DNA from: JAFDZV01 sp966128725
Lineage (GTDB): Bacteria; Bacteroidota; Ignavibacteria; OLB7
DNA length: 64,000 bases
Assembly (NCBI GenBank): GCA_966128725.1
Contig: CBHYLN010000001.1
Coordinates: 1 to 64,000, forward strand
Direction of reading: 5' to 3'
Positions 8,738-18,384 of this stretch are shown in pieces; within the stretch, counting starts at the first letter, position 1; every line of letters starts with the position of its first letter. Under the pieces are notes generated by a model that made no database searches, was not told the origin of the DNA, and saw nothing but the letters and a program-made list of their open reading frames with translations. Position numbers and translations under genes: made by a program.

Positions 8738-9844
8738 TTACTTCACGCCACTGATATCGAAATCGCAGATGAACAGGTTGGTCTCGCCGGGCTTTGCACC
8801 ATTGCGGTTGGACGCGAATATCATGCGGCGGCCATCGCGCGTGAACATCGGGAAGCCGTCGAAGCTGTCGCCGTAGGTGATGCGTGTAAGCCCGGTTCCA
8901 TCATCGCGGATTGTGTACAGATCGAAGTTCCGGCCCTTGGGATCGCCCATGTTGCTGGCGAAAATGATGTGCACGCCATCCGGGTGCCAGAACGGAGCGA
9001 AGTTGGCGGCGCCGTTTGCGGTGATCGCGCGCAGGCCGGTGCCGTCGGCATTCATCACCTGAATCTCCATACGCGACGGCCGCACAAGGTTCTCGGCCAG
9101 AAGGGCACGGTATCGAGCAAGGTCCTCGCCCTGCGGCCGGCTGGCACGGAACACAATACGCTTGCCGTCCCACGAATAAAACGCGCCGCCATCATAACCG
9201 GGCAGGTTGGTCAACTGCCGGACGTCGGAGCCGTCGAGCCGCATGCTGAACAGTTCGATATCGCCGGTACGCGTGGAGGTAAACACCATGCGATCACCCA
9301 CCGGCGACACGGTGGCTTCGGCATCGTATCCGGGTGTGTTGGTCAGGCGGTAGCGAAGGTTCCCGGCGGTATCGGCAACGAAGATATCGTAGCCTGGATA
9401 CAGCGCCCAGGTGTATCCCTTCGAGGCATCCGGGGGTGGAGGACAGGCCGAGTCGGCAAGGTGCGTGGAGGCATACAGCACCAGCGTATCGCCGGGCAGA
9501 TAATAGCTGCACGTAGTGCGGCCAAGGCCGGTGGATATCCGATGCTGACGCCCGGTGGCAAGGTCGTAGCTGTAGATCTGATCGCAGTGCTCGCCAGCCT
9601 CGGGGTGCGTGCGTTGAAAGCTGAACCGCCGCTCGTCGAAGCTGAAGTATCCCTCGGCGTTTTCGCCACCAAAAGTCAACTGCCGGACGTTTGATAGAAA
9701 CGGACGTTCCTCGGGAAGAACCAGATCGGCGGTGGAACCACAACCGGCAAAGGCAATCAGGGCGGCGGCGCAGGCGGCCACCGCGCCTGCACGAAACAGA
9801 ACGGGGGAAATCTTCATCGAGCTGATAACGTTGAGTAAAACCAT
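8738..9844 (-). CDS. PD40 (TolB-like) beta-propeller lipoprotein
   Basis: This is a 368-residue lipoprotein. A hydrophobic signal ends in the lipobox AFAGC (Cys35), so it should be anchored in the membrane after signal peptidase II cleavage. The mature part holds at least four to five WD40-like PD40 blades with the usual 'SPDG..i.F.S.r' pattern, for example ATVSPVGDRMVFTSTRTGDI, FYSWDGKRIVFRASRPQGED, FWHPDGVHIIFASNMGDPKG and MFTRDGRRMIFASNRNG. Such proteins resemble the propeller of TolB. The start at 9844 has GGAGG eight bases upstream; an internal ATG at 9817 lacks a ribosome-binding site. Binding partner unknown. It is followed by a terminator shared with the neighbouring + strand gene. 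Confidence 0.85.
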   Translation of the reverse strand: MVLLNVISSMKISPVLFRAGAVAACAAALIAFAGCGSTADLVLPEERPFLSNVRQLTFGGENAEGYFSFDERRFSFQRTHPEAGEHCDQIYSYDLATGRQHRISTGLGRTTCSYYLPGDTLVLYASTHLADSACPPPPDASKGYTWALYPGYDIFVADTAGNLRYRLTNTPGYDAEATVSPVGDRMVFTSTRTGDIELFSMRLDGSDVRQLTNLPGYDGGAFYSWDGKRIVFRASRPQGEDLARYRALLAENLVRPSRMEIQVMNADGTGLRAITANGAANFAPFWHPDGVHIIFASNMGDPKGRNFDLYTIRDDGTGLTRITYGDSFDGFPMFTRDGRRMIFASNRNGAKPGETNLFICDFDISGVK

Positions 9845-9977
9845 CCAACACCCCTCCGATTATGGAGCACTGCGTTGGCGGCCCAATCTACAACGTTCAC
9901 CCGATTTATGCCGGGCCTGATGCCGGGGTACGCAATGCGGGCAAACAGCGCGCCCGCGGGCGGACCGGTGTCGCGGC

Positions 9978-11861
9978 TCAGGCGTGGCCGTTGGATGCGA
10001 TGCTTGGCTCGGGCACGTCGGGTTCGCAACGGCCACCGAGATGTTCGGAAAGGAAACGCTCGGCCGCCGCATAAAACCGCATGCGATTCTCCGGTTTGGC
10101 GAAGCCGTGCCCCTCGTCCTCGAAGAGCATGTATTCGTGCGCGATGCCTTTGTTGCGCATCGCCTCAACGATCTGTTCGGACTCCGACTGCTTCACACGG
10201 GGATCGTTGGCGCCCTGCGCAATCAGCAGCGGGATGCGAATCCGATCCACCTTGAACAACGGCGAACGCGAGCGAAGAAATTCGGACTCGGTCTCCGGGT
10301 TGCCCACACGTTGATGGAACAGCGCGATGTTCGGCTTCCAGTAGGGCGGAATGGTTTCGATGAACGTAATCAGGTTGCTGGGCCCCACGATATCAACCGC
10401 GCAGGCAAACAACTCCGGCGTGAACGTGGCGCCAACCAACGCGGCGTAGCCACCATACGACCCGCCGTAAATCGCGACACGCCGGGGATCGGCAACACCG
10501 TCCCGCACGGCCCACTGCACTGCGTCAACAAGATCGTCATGCATCTTGCCGCCCCACTCCTTGTCGCCGGCATTCAGGAATTGCTTGCCGTAACCAACCG
10601 AACCTCGGTAGTTCACCTGCAGGCAGATATACCCACGGTTGGCAAGCCACTGGGCTTCGGGATCGTACCCCCACACATCCCGCACCCATGGGCCGCCATG
10701 AACTTTCAGCACCAGAGGCAGATCGCGGCGTTCAACACCAACCGGGAACGTTGCGTAACCATGCACCACCAGGCCGTCGCGCGCGGTGAACTGTATTGGC
10801 TCCATCGATGCCAGCGCATAGTCATTAAGCTCCGGACGCGAATTGAACAGAAGCGTGGTAGTGCGGCTTGCACGATCGTATGCGTAGAACATCACCGGGC
10901 CATCGTCGGCAACGAACCGCACAACCCAGATCCGATCATCATCGTCGGTGTTGACAACGCTGAAATCGCCGTGATGCAACGCCGCGATGACGGCATGGTC
11001 GGCACGGACGTTTTCGTCAAGCACCTGCCACTGCAGGCGATCACGGAAGAAGCCGACCATCTGCACATGATGTGTGTCCGGATGCAGTTGCAGCTCGGAC
11101 ACATCGTACTCGGGATCATCGGCAATCGTGGTGCACTCCTGCGTTGCAAGATCCATCATCACCAGGCGGGCCGTGTTGGCGCCACGTGAATCAACCAACA
11201 GCAGCGAACCACCATCCTTTGAGAATGCGATCGGCCCGCTGGAGCGCGAATCCTCGGCCCCCCAGGAGATCAGTTGCTGCCACGGATCTTCCTGGTTGGC
11301 TCGGTGCAGAAGGTCGAAACCACCATCCTCATTCACCGCCAGCACCACACGAAGCTTGAACTGGTGATCGGCCAACCAGTGCAACTCATTCCCCGGATTG
11401 CGTTCCACCATCGTCAGCGTACCGCTGGGCACGTGCAGGTTGTAGACATGATGCACCTGCGGATTTTCGATGTTGATCGCAACCAGGAGATTGTCCGGGA
11501 AGTGGCGACTGGTGGCAATGATCTTGACGCGAATATTCTCGAACGGCGTAAGGTCGCGCACGGCACCATCGGCAAGATGAACCGTGTAGAGGTGATAATT
11601 CTCATCGCCGCCTACGTCCTGAATGAACAGGATCTGTTCCCCATCGGCCGCCCACCGGAACGCCTGTATTCCCCGGTTGGTATCGGCGGTTACGGCGCGG
11701 TCATCGTCCTGGCCGATGGTGCGCACCCACACGTTAAGCACGCCGGCGCGCGGCGCCAGATAGGCCAGCCTGGTACCATCGGGCGATACCTGTGGATTGG
11801 CCTTGATCGGATTGCCGAACAAAATTCCACGGGGGATCAGAGCGTTCTGGGTTGGATTCAT
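9978..11861 (-). CDS. S9-family (prolyl oligopeptidase/acylaminoacyl-peptidase type) serine peptidase
   Basis: This is a 627-residue enzyme with an N-terminal beta-propeller (about 15-350) and a C-terminal alpha/beta-hydrolase domain (about 360-610). The catalytic triad is visible: Ser468 in YGGSYGGYA, Asp553 in QGANDPRV and His585 in DEGHGF. The oxyanion region is VHGGPWVRD, and GYICLQVNYRGSVGYGK is typical of the S9C subfamily. It has no signal peptide, so it probably trims short peptides in the cytoplasm. The start at 11861 has GAGG seven bases upstream. The gene lies 133 bp beyond the start of the PD40 lipoprotein gene on the same strand and could be co-transcribed with it. Confidence 0.92.
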   Translation of the reverse strand: MNPTQNALIPRGILFGNPIKANPQVSPDGTRLAYLAPRAGVLNVWVRTIGQDDDRAVTADTNRGIQAFRWAADGEQILFIQDVGGDENYHLYTVHLADGAVRDLTPFENIRVKIIATSRHFPDNLLVAINIENPQVHHVYNLHVPSGTLTMVERNPGNELHWLADHQFKLRVVLAVNEDGGFDLLHRANQEDPWQQLISWGAEDSRSSGPIAFSKDGGSLLLVDSRGANTARLVMMDLATQECTTIADDPEYDVSELQLHPDTHHVQMVGFFRDRLQWQVLDENVRADHAVIAALHHGDFSVVNTDDDDRIWVVRFVADDGPVMFYAYDRASRTTTLLFNSRPELNDYALASMEPIQFTARDGLVVHGYATFPVGVERRDLPLVLKVHGGPWVRDVWGYDPEAQWLANRGYICLQVNYRGSVGYGKQFLNAGDKEWGGKMHDDLVDAVQWAVRDGVADPRRVAIYGGSYGGYAALVGATFTPELFACAVDIVGPSNLITFIETIPPYWKPNIALFHQRVGNPETESEFLRSRSPLFKVDRIRIPLLIAQGANDPRVKQSESEQIVEAMRNKGIAHEYMLFEDEGHGFAKPENRMRFYAAAERFLSEHLGGRCEPDVPEPSIASNGHA

Positions 11862-12450
11862 GACTATGCCTCGGTGCTGCAACAAACGGGCCGGCGCATG
11901 GCGCAGTGCCCGGTATTAGCCGACGCCACCAATCGTTTGCCGCCTACACGCACCATGTTCGCTTCGGACGGGGGAAGGCCCACGAACGTGCTGCCGAGTA
12001 CTGAGGGAGGAAGGATTGGGGTGTCGTGTGGACTCCACGATACGGGTTTGGAACAATCGATATGTGTTGCCCGGGCCAGCGCTTCATTGGCTTCACAAGC
12101 TGAACCGGTAGTGCGGAGCCAAGTTCCCCACACCTGCATCCAGATTGGCATGGCGCATGGTGATCGCGGAAGATCACATCAAAAGCCGGCCGAGAAGCGG
12201 CGTTGGCAGTGTACCCGGACATCGATTGCCACAACGCCTGTACGGCGGCCAATATCCGGTTCATCGCCGGATTTTCCTACGGAGAAGATGTATATGGGGT
12301 AGTGTTCCGTACGTGAAACCTGGCGCATGCTGTGGTGGCATGCCATGCCCACGAAACAACGATAGCAACGGCGTGGTCGCCGGGGCACCGCGTGGAATCG
12401 GGCCCCGGCAACGCACCGCATGATTCATGGCGATTTGTGCCCGGCTATTT
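11862..12450. other. 589-bp gap without a recognisable gene
   Basis: Open frames here (for example 12145-12423 + and 11944-12264 -) lack ribosome-binding sites, family motifs and plausible composition. The stretch must hold the promoter of the S9 peptidase gene on its left and the 3' end of the anti-sigma operon on its right. I see a weak hairpin GTGATC/GATCAC near 12160-12180 and no convincing RNA gene or terminator. Confidence 0.5.
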
Positions 12451-13212
12451 TCATGGCTGGCCGATATCCACCTTCACGCGAGTCCGAACCGAATCGCTTC
12501 GGAAGATCACCTTGGGGCGCGCCTCCTGCGTGCTCTGCCTGGTTCGCTCAACGTTCGGCTGCGTGGCCGGCTTTTCCTTGGCGGCGGGCTCGTCGGCAAC
12601 AGCCCGATCGGATTTCGGCGGAACCCTCGATGCGCCCGACGGCTTGGCGGCCTCGCCCGTTCGGCGCATCGAATGCTGGGTATCGGCAGCCGCTGGCGAT
12701 GTTGTTCCGGTTGTGCGCGGGTTGCCGGCCGCGCCGGGTTGCCGGTCGCCCGGCTCCGTTTGGACAGGAGCTGCCACGGTACCGGGTGTGGTCTTTTGAG
12801 CTGCCGGTATCCCCGGCCCGGGGGTCCTTTGCGTGCGGGTTTGGTAGGTATCCTTCCGCCAGAACATCATCGCACCAAGGCTTATGACGATCACCACCAA
12901 CACGGTGACAACACCCGTGACCATCATTGCCGCAAACGCTGTCGGCATGCCACCGCCGGCGCGCGCGGCCGTGGCAGCGGCTGGCGGGGTGGCGGCCACC
13001 GTTCCCAGCAGGTGCTCGCGTAACGCGGAATGATCGGCAGCATGTGCGCCCGCACTGCGCCGCATCGCCGAGCGAATGGCGCGCTCGGCCTGAACCGCAT
13101 CGGACAGCCGCATATCGCTGGCCATTCGCTGGCGGAACGCGGCATCTTCCTCGGGGGTCATGCGATCATCAAGAAAGCGTTCGATATCCAGATCCGTTCG
13201 CGCGGTTTTCAT
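12451..13212 (-). CDS. Putative transmembrane anti-sigma factor
   Basis: This 253-residue protein's gene starts inside the last codons of the sigma gene (a 4-bp overlap, 13209-13212), a classic translationally coupled sigma/anti-sigma arrangement. The N-terminal 70 residues are charged and helical (IERFLDDRMTPEEDAAFRQR), resembling the DUF/anti-sigma 'FLDGELS.EE...FE' start of such regulators. One membrane helix lies at about 93-117 (FAAMMVTGVVTVLVVIVISLG). The periplasmic tail (118-253) is Pro/Thr/Ala-rich with no known domain, ending in basic/polar VIFRSDSVRTRVKVDIGQP. The function is inferred from position and topology. Confidence 0.75.
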   Translation of the reverse strand: MKTARTDLDIERFLDDRMTPEEDAAFRQRMASDMRLSDAVQAERAIRSAMRRSAGAHAADHSALREHLLGTVAATPPAAATAARAGGGMPTAFAAMMVTGVVTVLVVIVISLGAMMFWRKDTYQTRTQRTPGPGIPAAQKTTPGTVAAPVQTEPGDRQPGAAGNPRTTGTTSPAAADTQHSMRRTGEAAKPSGASRVPPKSDRAVADEPAAKEKPATQPNVERTRQSTQEARPKVIFRSDSVRTRVKVDIGQP

Positions 13213-13928
13213 TCTGCCTCCTCAAGATTCTCACCACGGTTGGCACTCGTACCCGGCGTACCGGCCGCGGTAATCGGATCGTCGTTCAATCGCGCGGCAT
13301 GGCGCAGGCCAATCAACTCGATCACCTCGGCACGCAATCTGGCGCGCGCGCGCGACGCTCGCATCCAGATGGCCTCGGGACGTTTCCCCATCATCGTCGC
13401 GATCTCCTCGAATTTGTATCCACAATAGGCGTTCAACACCAGCACCTCGCGATGTTCGGGCGAAAGGCGGGCCAGCCCTATCTCGATGGCCTCCTCAAGC
13501 TCGGGGCGATCGGCGTGGCTGCGCTGTGCCGGGTGCTCCTGCTCGGGCAACGTATCGATAGCCGAAAAGCGGCGTGCCCGTTTCATATCGTTCAGGCACA
13601 GGTTGCGCGCCATGCGTAGAAACAGGCCGCCGGGGTTGTACACCTCACGCGGTTCGGCTCGCATGCGGATCACACGCTCCCACAGCTCCTGTGTGATGTC
13701 GGCCGCCAGATCGGCATCGCGTGTGAACTTCACGCAGTAGAGATACAGCCGATGATGATGGCGGTCGAACAACGCGGCAAACGCATCGTTGTCGCCGGCC
13801 ATATAACGCCGGAACAGCGTAACGTCGTCGTTGCCGTTTTTCGTTAGTACCACGCCCTCACTCCGGTGCCGAACGGCATTGATGGACGGAATCGCAATGC
13901 TGTAACTGCTCATGGTGCCGTTCTTCAT
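13209..13928 (-). CDS. ECF-family RNA polymerase sigma factor
   Basis: This is a protein of about 239 residues. Region 2 is at about 40-115 (DNDAFAALFDRHHHRLYLYC, DITQELWERVIRMR, and RMARNLCLNDMKRARR). Region 4 is at about 155-215 (LSPEHREVLVLNAYCGYKFE with EEIATMMGKRPEAIWMRASR). A non-conserved C-terminal tail of about 30 residues overlaps the anti-sigma start. Candidate starts are the ATG at 13928 (used here), the one at 13913, or a start further upstream; none has an ideal Shine-Dalgarno. It diverges from a PD40 lipoprotein gene across about 240 bp that contain an inverted repeat. Confidence 0.88.
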   Translation of the reverse strand: MKNGTMSSYSIAIPSINAVRHRSEGVVLTKNGNDDVTLFRRYMAGDNDAFAALFDRHHHRLYLYCVKFTRDADLAADITQELWERVIRMRAEPREVYNPGGLFLRMARNLCLNDMKRARRFSAIDTLPEQEHPAQRSHADRPELEEAIEIGLARLSPEHREVLVLNAYCGYKFEEIATMMGKRPEAIWMRASRARARLRAEVIELIGLRHAARLNDDPITAAGTPGTSANRGENLEEAE

Positions 13929-13965
13929 TCCTATGATATTCCTGAACGACAGACGAGAGTTCCCC

Positions 13966-14019
13966 AACCTAACTGGTTCACGCAAAAAATATCATACAAT
14001 CGCATGTGTTAGGTTCACC
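13966..14019. promoter_or_regulatory. Inverted repeat in a divergent promoter region
   Basis: AACCTAAC (13966-13973) and its exact complement GTTAGGTT (14008-14015) are separated by 34 bp that include an A/T-rich core. Each half is close to a GGTTCAC word (13975-13981 and 14012-14018). It lies between the divergent sigma gene and the PD40 lipoprotein gene and could be an operator or paired promoter element. This is pattern evidence only. Confidence 0.3.
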
Positions 14020-14171
14020 GCGACCGCGTTGTCTTGGCAATGCGCATGGGCCAATACGCCCTGCACACACGAGTGTCCGTACAACTGAACATGCTCGGAA
14101 GCGCTGATGGTACCAGCCGAATGCTTGCAGCACGAACACGGACCGATGAACCAACTATCACGGAGAACACG

Positions 14172-15242
14172 ATGAATTCACGAACATGGGCAATACTGGT
14201 TGCCGCGGCCACGGCGGTGGTATCCATCGCAGGCTGCAAGGATCATCTGCCTACCGACCCGGGCACGGCCGAAACCGGAACCATCTACTATACAGCGTGG
14301 GACAGTGAAGCTTCGCCCGACAGAATACTGCCAACGATCTACTCGATTTCAGCCGACGGCAGCAATCGCAAGCGCGTCGCACCCGGGGTTTTGTTCGCAC
14401 CACCGGCGAACGGACTGCTCGTATACGCAACCCAGGGTCCGGATTTCTTCAGCAACATCCAACGTTGCAATCAGGATGGCACGAACATGCGCGATCTTGC
14501 GCCGGGGGTTGAAGCCTTTTATCCTGCCTTGTCGGCGGATGGTCGGCTGATTGCCTTCACCGTGGCCGATAGCTTGCTGTATGTGATAGACCCCGACGGA
14601 TCCAACCTGCGACTCCTGGCCAACAACGCGATACACGAAACACACATGGCCGTGTCACCCAACGGGAAATGGGTTGCGTACTACGGCAAGGGAACACAGA
14701 GCGGGATGGACCACCTCTGCATCGCGGCGGTGGACGGAAGCGGTTGGCAAACCGTGTGCACCAATGCCGACAATCAGAACGATTTCGGCGGCGGCATCGG
14801 GTGGAGCATCGATGCGGGAACCATCTTCTTTCTGGGACGTTCGGCATCGGGCAACAGGGACGTCTTTCGCGTCGGCATCGACGGCCAGGGACTGGTCAAC
14901 CTGACGAACGATTCGCAGCGCGAGTACTCACCGGCGGTGTCGCCCGATGGTTCGCGTGTGGCATATTCGGTGTATGAACGTGCGGGTGCAGTCATGGTCG
15001 GCTCGGATATCTGGATGGTAAACGCCGACGGCAGCAACAAACGAAACGTATCCAACACAGGCGGGCTGGCAAACGCGGAACGATATCCAACGTGGTCGCC
15101 CGACGGCAACAGCCTGCTGTATGTTCGCTATGTGTTGCCGGGCAGCGACAGTGAAACAGGGCTGCTCTATGCTCACAACCTGACAACGTCCCATGTCACG
15201 CTTGTTGCCGATAAGGCCTTCCTCGGATACTGGGCTCGGTAG
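14172..15242 (+). CDS. PD40 (TolB-like) beta-propeller lipoprotein
   Basis: This is a 356-residue lipoprotein with lipobox SIAGC (Cys22). PD40 blades include PALSADGRLIAFTVADS, AVSPNGKWVAYYGKG, PAVSPDGSRVAYSVYE and PTWSPDGNSLLYVRY, several preceded by 'DGSN.R' turns (ISADGSNRKRV, IDPDGSNLRLL, VNADGSNKRNV). It is similar in design to the lipoprotein at 8738-9844 but is not a close copy. The start at 14172 has GGAGA five bases upstream; the longer open frame to 14034 has no signal sequence. It is transcribed divergently from an ECF sigma operon, so it may belong to that regulon. The ligand is unknown. Confidence 0.85.
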   Translation: MNSRTWAILVAAATAVVSIAGCKDHLPTDPGTAETGTIYYTAWDSEASPDRILPTIYSISADGSNRKRVAPGVLFAPPANGLLVYATQGPDFFSNIQRCNQDGTNMRDLAPGVEAFYPALSADGRLIAFTVADSLLYVIDPDGSNLRLLANNAIHETHMAVSPNGKWVAYYGKGTQSGMDHLCIAAVDGSGWQTVCTNADNQNDFGGGIGWSIDAGTIFFLGRSASGNRDVFRVGIDGQGLVNLTNDSQREYSPAVSPDGSRVAYSVYERAGAVMVGSDIWMVNADGSNKRNVSNTGGLANAERYPTWSPDGNSLLYVRYVLPGSDSETGLLYAHNLTTSHVTLVADKAFLGYWAR

Positions 15243-15337
15243 TCGACACCAACGAGGCAACGCAAGCTGGCGGCGTCCGCTGATGAAACAGGGCGGGCGC
15301 CGCTTCGGCACACACCTCGCATTGAGGAAGGGCACGC

Positions 15338-17320
15338 ATGATCCTGCCAATACAGCATAATCAACCGATGATCAAGTCACCAACCCGCTTGTACGCTCTT
15401 ATGGCACTGTGCGGGTGGATGATTCTTGCAGGCACGGCGATCAACGCGTACGCGCAACCAGGCGTTCGCGTTGGTGCGAAAATCGACTATGAGTTCGGTG
15501 TGCCGCTGGGCCTCAACCGAAATCCGGGGGCCGTGGATTGGTGCCGATGCAATGGTGACGGATCGTCGTTCAGCCACGCAACATGGCTGGGAGCACAGCT
15601 TTCCGGTCTGTTCGAAGGGCCGTTCGACATCGTACAACGCCTGAGCCTGGCATACGCGTGGGGAACGTTCACATCCGATCCCTACGCCATCCCGTTCAGC
15701 AACGACACGGCGCAGCAGACGGCGAGGTTCACCGTCACCAACACGGCCTGGTATGCCGCCGAGGAACTGGCATTGCGATGGCGACCGGGCAGCGCATTCA
15801 GCATCGAGCTTGGGCCTGCGCTTCTCTACCGCATCAACGGCACGTACACACAGGCCGAGCGGATCGTTGAGCCCGCCGGCTCCAACTTCCTGGGCACCGA
15901 TTCACCGGAACGTACCATTCGCGGCGGCGACGAGCTGGCGGGTCCGCGATTGCGCGCTGCCGGGGTGCTGGGCGCCGCATATGCAATCCCGATTGACTCG
16001 GCCGCGACAATGGTGGTTGAGCCCACCGCTCACGCCCGATTTGATTTTGAAGGACTGCGGCTTGGATTGGGCCTGCGCGCGATCAGCGCGATAGCGGGTG
16101 TGTCGTTGCAGTTCGGGCTTCCGGCAGCACGGCCAATTCAGGCGCCGCCGCGCGTGGATACGCTGTATACCAACTTGGCCACCAATGCCTTTGCCGCCAC
16201 CGTTGATATCTACGCGACAATCGGCACGGGCACACCCAGCCAGCAATACACCGTGCGATTCCGGAATCGTCCTGTTCGGTACATCGCGCCGATCCACAAC
16301 GCCGTCGCATTCGAGGAACACTCGGCCGCGTTCCCACTTTGGTACACACGCCTCGACTCCGCATCGGCCGCATCATTCACCAGCAACTCGCTTGCACGGC
16401 CCAACAAAACCGATATCGAAGCTCACATGCTCAACATCATCGGCATGAGAATGCGGGACGATGCGGACCTGAGCCTTTCGCTGCTGGGGCACATCACGCC
16501 GCGCGAGCCGCGCGGAATGGCGAATGCACGCGTGGCAACCGTACGTGAGTATCTGGAACGCGTGTGGGGGATTGCACCGCAGCGAATCTCCGCCGTATCG
16601 GAGCCACAGGCTGCAAACGGTCGCCGCCAGGATGAGATGTCGCAGCCGACAGTGGAGCTGTTTGTCCGCTCGTCACGGAGCCAGGCACCGCTGCCAATCG
16701 AACCGGTGAGTGTGGCCTGGGAGGAGCAGGAGGTGGACGCGCCGCAAATTGGTGTGCGGCCAACGTTTTCCGGCGGCGGCGGGATGCGTCACTGGGAGAT
16801 CACCGTGCGACATCTCGGTCGCGAAGTGATGCATTGCTCGTCCGATGGCGTTCAGGAAAATCACGATCTCGGAATCCGGCTTCACAGCGACAGCCTGAGC
16901 AACTCCGCCACGATTCCGCCGCTGGTTGCCGAGCTGATCGCCGAGGATTCGGCGGGTGTGCTCGCCGTTGCGCGCGACCGAATGCCGATCGTGATCGACA
17001 CATCCATGCAGTCCTCCGCATCGCCCCAAACCATCTGCATCGTGCCAGTGGTCCGGTTGACGCCGGATGCCGACATGCTCCAGCGGGTGATGACGCTTGT
17101 GCGGCCGCATCACGACATTCTCGTGACGTTTGATGACCCAGCCGTGGCCGACGCGGCTCGCACGATAGCCGAAGCGCTGCATGATGTGGGGCGCACGGTT
17201 TCCATCGAAAACGCTTCCGCGACAACCAGCAGCCAGATGCCGCCCAGCGTAGGGCTCCGCGCGGTGTCGGGGATACCGGTCACCGTGATTCTCAGCGAAC
17301 CACCGTCCGACCATCCCTGA
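15338..17320 (+). CDS. Outer-membrane protein with OmpA-like C-terminal region
   Basis: This is a 660-residue exported protein. The signal peptide (about 15-39) ends INAYAQ. Residues 40-265 have the strand pattern of an outer-membrane barrel (GVRVGAKIDYEFGVPLGLNR, FEGLRLGLGLRAISAIAGVS). After a linker, residues about 380-470 resemble an OmpA/MotB peptidoglycan-binding fold: LNIIGMRMRDDADLSLSLLG, then ANARVATVREYLERVWGIAP and ISAVSEPQAAN. The last 190 residues are beta-rich and unassigned, with a second possible OmpA-like half near 585-645 (ILVTFDDPAVADAARTIAEA). It probably links the outer membrane to the cell wall. GAGGAAGG lies six bases before the ATG at 15338. Confidence 0.72.
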   Translation: MILPIQHNQPMIKSPTRLYALMALCGWMILAGTAINAYAQPGVRVGAKIDYEFGVPLGLNRNPGAVDWCRCNGDGSSFSHATWLGAQLSGLFEGPFDIVQRLSLAYAWGTFTSDPYAIPFSNDTAQQTARFTVTNTAWYAAEELALRWRPGSAFSIELGPALLYRINGTYTQAERIVEPAGSNFLGTDSPERTIRGGDELAGPRLRAAGVLGAAYAIPIDSAATMVVEPTAHARFDFEGLRLGLGLRAISAIAGVSLQFGLPAARPIQAPPRVDTLYTNLATNAFAATVDIYATIGTGTPSQQYTVRFRNRPVRYIAPIHNAVAFEEHSAAFPLWYTRLDSASAASFTSNSLARPNKTDIEAHMLNIIGMRMRDDADLSLSLLGHITPREPRGMANARVATVREYLERVWGIAPQRISAVSEPQAANGRRQDEMSQPTVELFVRSSRSQAPLPIEPVSVAWEEQEVDAPQIGVRPTFSGGGGMRHWEITVRHLGREVMHCSSDGVQENHDLGIRLHSDSLSNSATIPPLVAELIAEDSAGVLAVARDRMPIVIDTSMQSSASPQTICIVPVVRLTPDADMLQRVMTLVRPHHDILVTFDDPAVADAARTIAEALHDVGRTVSIENASATTSSQMPPSVGLRAVSGIPVTVILSEPPSDHP

Positions 17321-17358
17321 CACTTCCTGCCATGCAGCCGGCGGGCAAATGTGTGCCG

Positions 17359-18282
17359 TCACCGCGCCGCAGGCCGCACGATCGACCATGCCAGCAACCC
17401 GCAGAAAGCGAACAGCGCATTAAGCACGCCGTGCGAGATCGCCATCGTTGGAATTGAGATCAGCGTTGCCGAGAGCGCGGTGCTGATCGCATAGGCCAGC
17501 GCCAGCAACATCGCCGCCACCGATGCAACCGAACCACCCCGCAGACGCAACCGGGCGCGGCGATCGGCCACGGCCGAGGCCACCGGCCCAATCGCCACAA
17601 CAGCGGCCAGCGTAATACAGAACGCCAGCACCGAGGCCGATACAACTTCCAGCCCGGAAGAGAACGTAATGCCCAACGCCACCAGCGGCGGGCCGGCAAT
17701 CACGCCGGGCGCGGCAACCGCATACAGCCTGCGTGCCCAGGCCGCGGTGGCCGGGATCGACCGTCCGATCATACCAATGATCAACGGGGCAATGAACCCG
17801 GCGAAATGAAAGTGGATGGCCGTGAGAAACGCTATCACGCCTCCGAAACGGAGCGGCGCCAACCCGCTTCGCTCGGCCAGGAACCATGCGCCGCCGATCG
17901 GCAAATACAGCAGCGCCACGGAAATGGCATTCTCCGGCAGACGCCGCATGCCCACAATACCCAGCCGCGGGAGCACGCCAAGGCCTACCACGGCACAGAG
18001 CAGGAACCAGGGAGCCGCGCACAGCCCGGCCGGCAGGCCCACGGGAACAAAAAACGCGACCACGGCGGCCAGCGCCGCAAATGGCTGCGCGAAGCGGGCG
18101 AAGCGATACAGGGCATGGTTGCGCCCGTCGCGATCGGGCGTGGCCGCGAGGTCCAGGCCGATTGGCACGAACACCAGCACGGCCAACAGGAACAGGAGCT
18201 GATAGCGATTGAGATGTTCGTTGCCAAACCCAACCGATACGGCAAGCGCAAGCCATCCGGCGCCGCCCAGAAGCGCCGACAT
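17359..18282 (-). CDS. YndJ-like multi-pass membrane protein
   Basis: This is a protein of about 307 residues with around eight to nine hydrophobic helices. The block FLTAIHFHFAGFIAPLIIG, with its buried histidines, is the pattern I associate with the YndJ family (Bacillus YndJ and relatives), whose role is unknown. The end of the gene lies 38 bp from the convergent OmpA-like gene. The ATG at 18282 opens directly into the first helix; a GTG at 18324 would add 14 residues. Family assignment is from memory of the motif and is moderately secure; that it is an integral membrane protein is clear. Confidence 0.65.
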   Translation of the reverse strand: MSALLGGAGWLALAVSVGFGNEHLNRYQLLFLLAVLVFVPIGLDLAATPDRDGRNHALYRFARFAQPFAALAAVVAFFVPVGLPAGLCAAPWFLLCAVVGLGVLPRLGIVGMRRLPENAISVALLYLPIGGAWFLAERSGLAPLRFGGVIAFLTAIHFHFAGFIAPLIIGMIGRSIPATAAWARRLYAVAAPGVIAGPPLVALGITFSSGLEVVSASVLAFCITLAAVVAIGPVASAVADRRARLRLRGGSVASVAAMLLALAYAISTALSATLISIPTMAISHGVLNALFAFCGLLAWSIVRPAAR

Positions 18283-18384
18283 CGTTGCATAACCTGAGCG
18301 ATTGTTTGCCTCGGAGTGTGTCACGGGCCGGCGCCTTCGGAATGGTTTATCGTTCCGTGTGCGGCACACGGATCTTTTTCGAGA

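Noticed and set aside
12145..12423. Possible small gene in the 589-bp gap
   Set aside because: The start codon lacks a ribosome-binding site, and the translation (many Arg/Gly/Pro, no motif) is like random GC-rich sequence.
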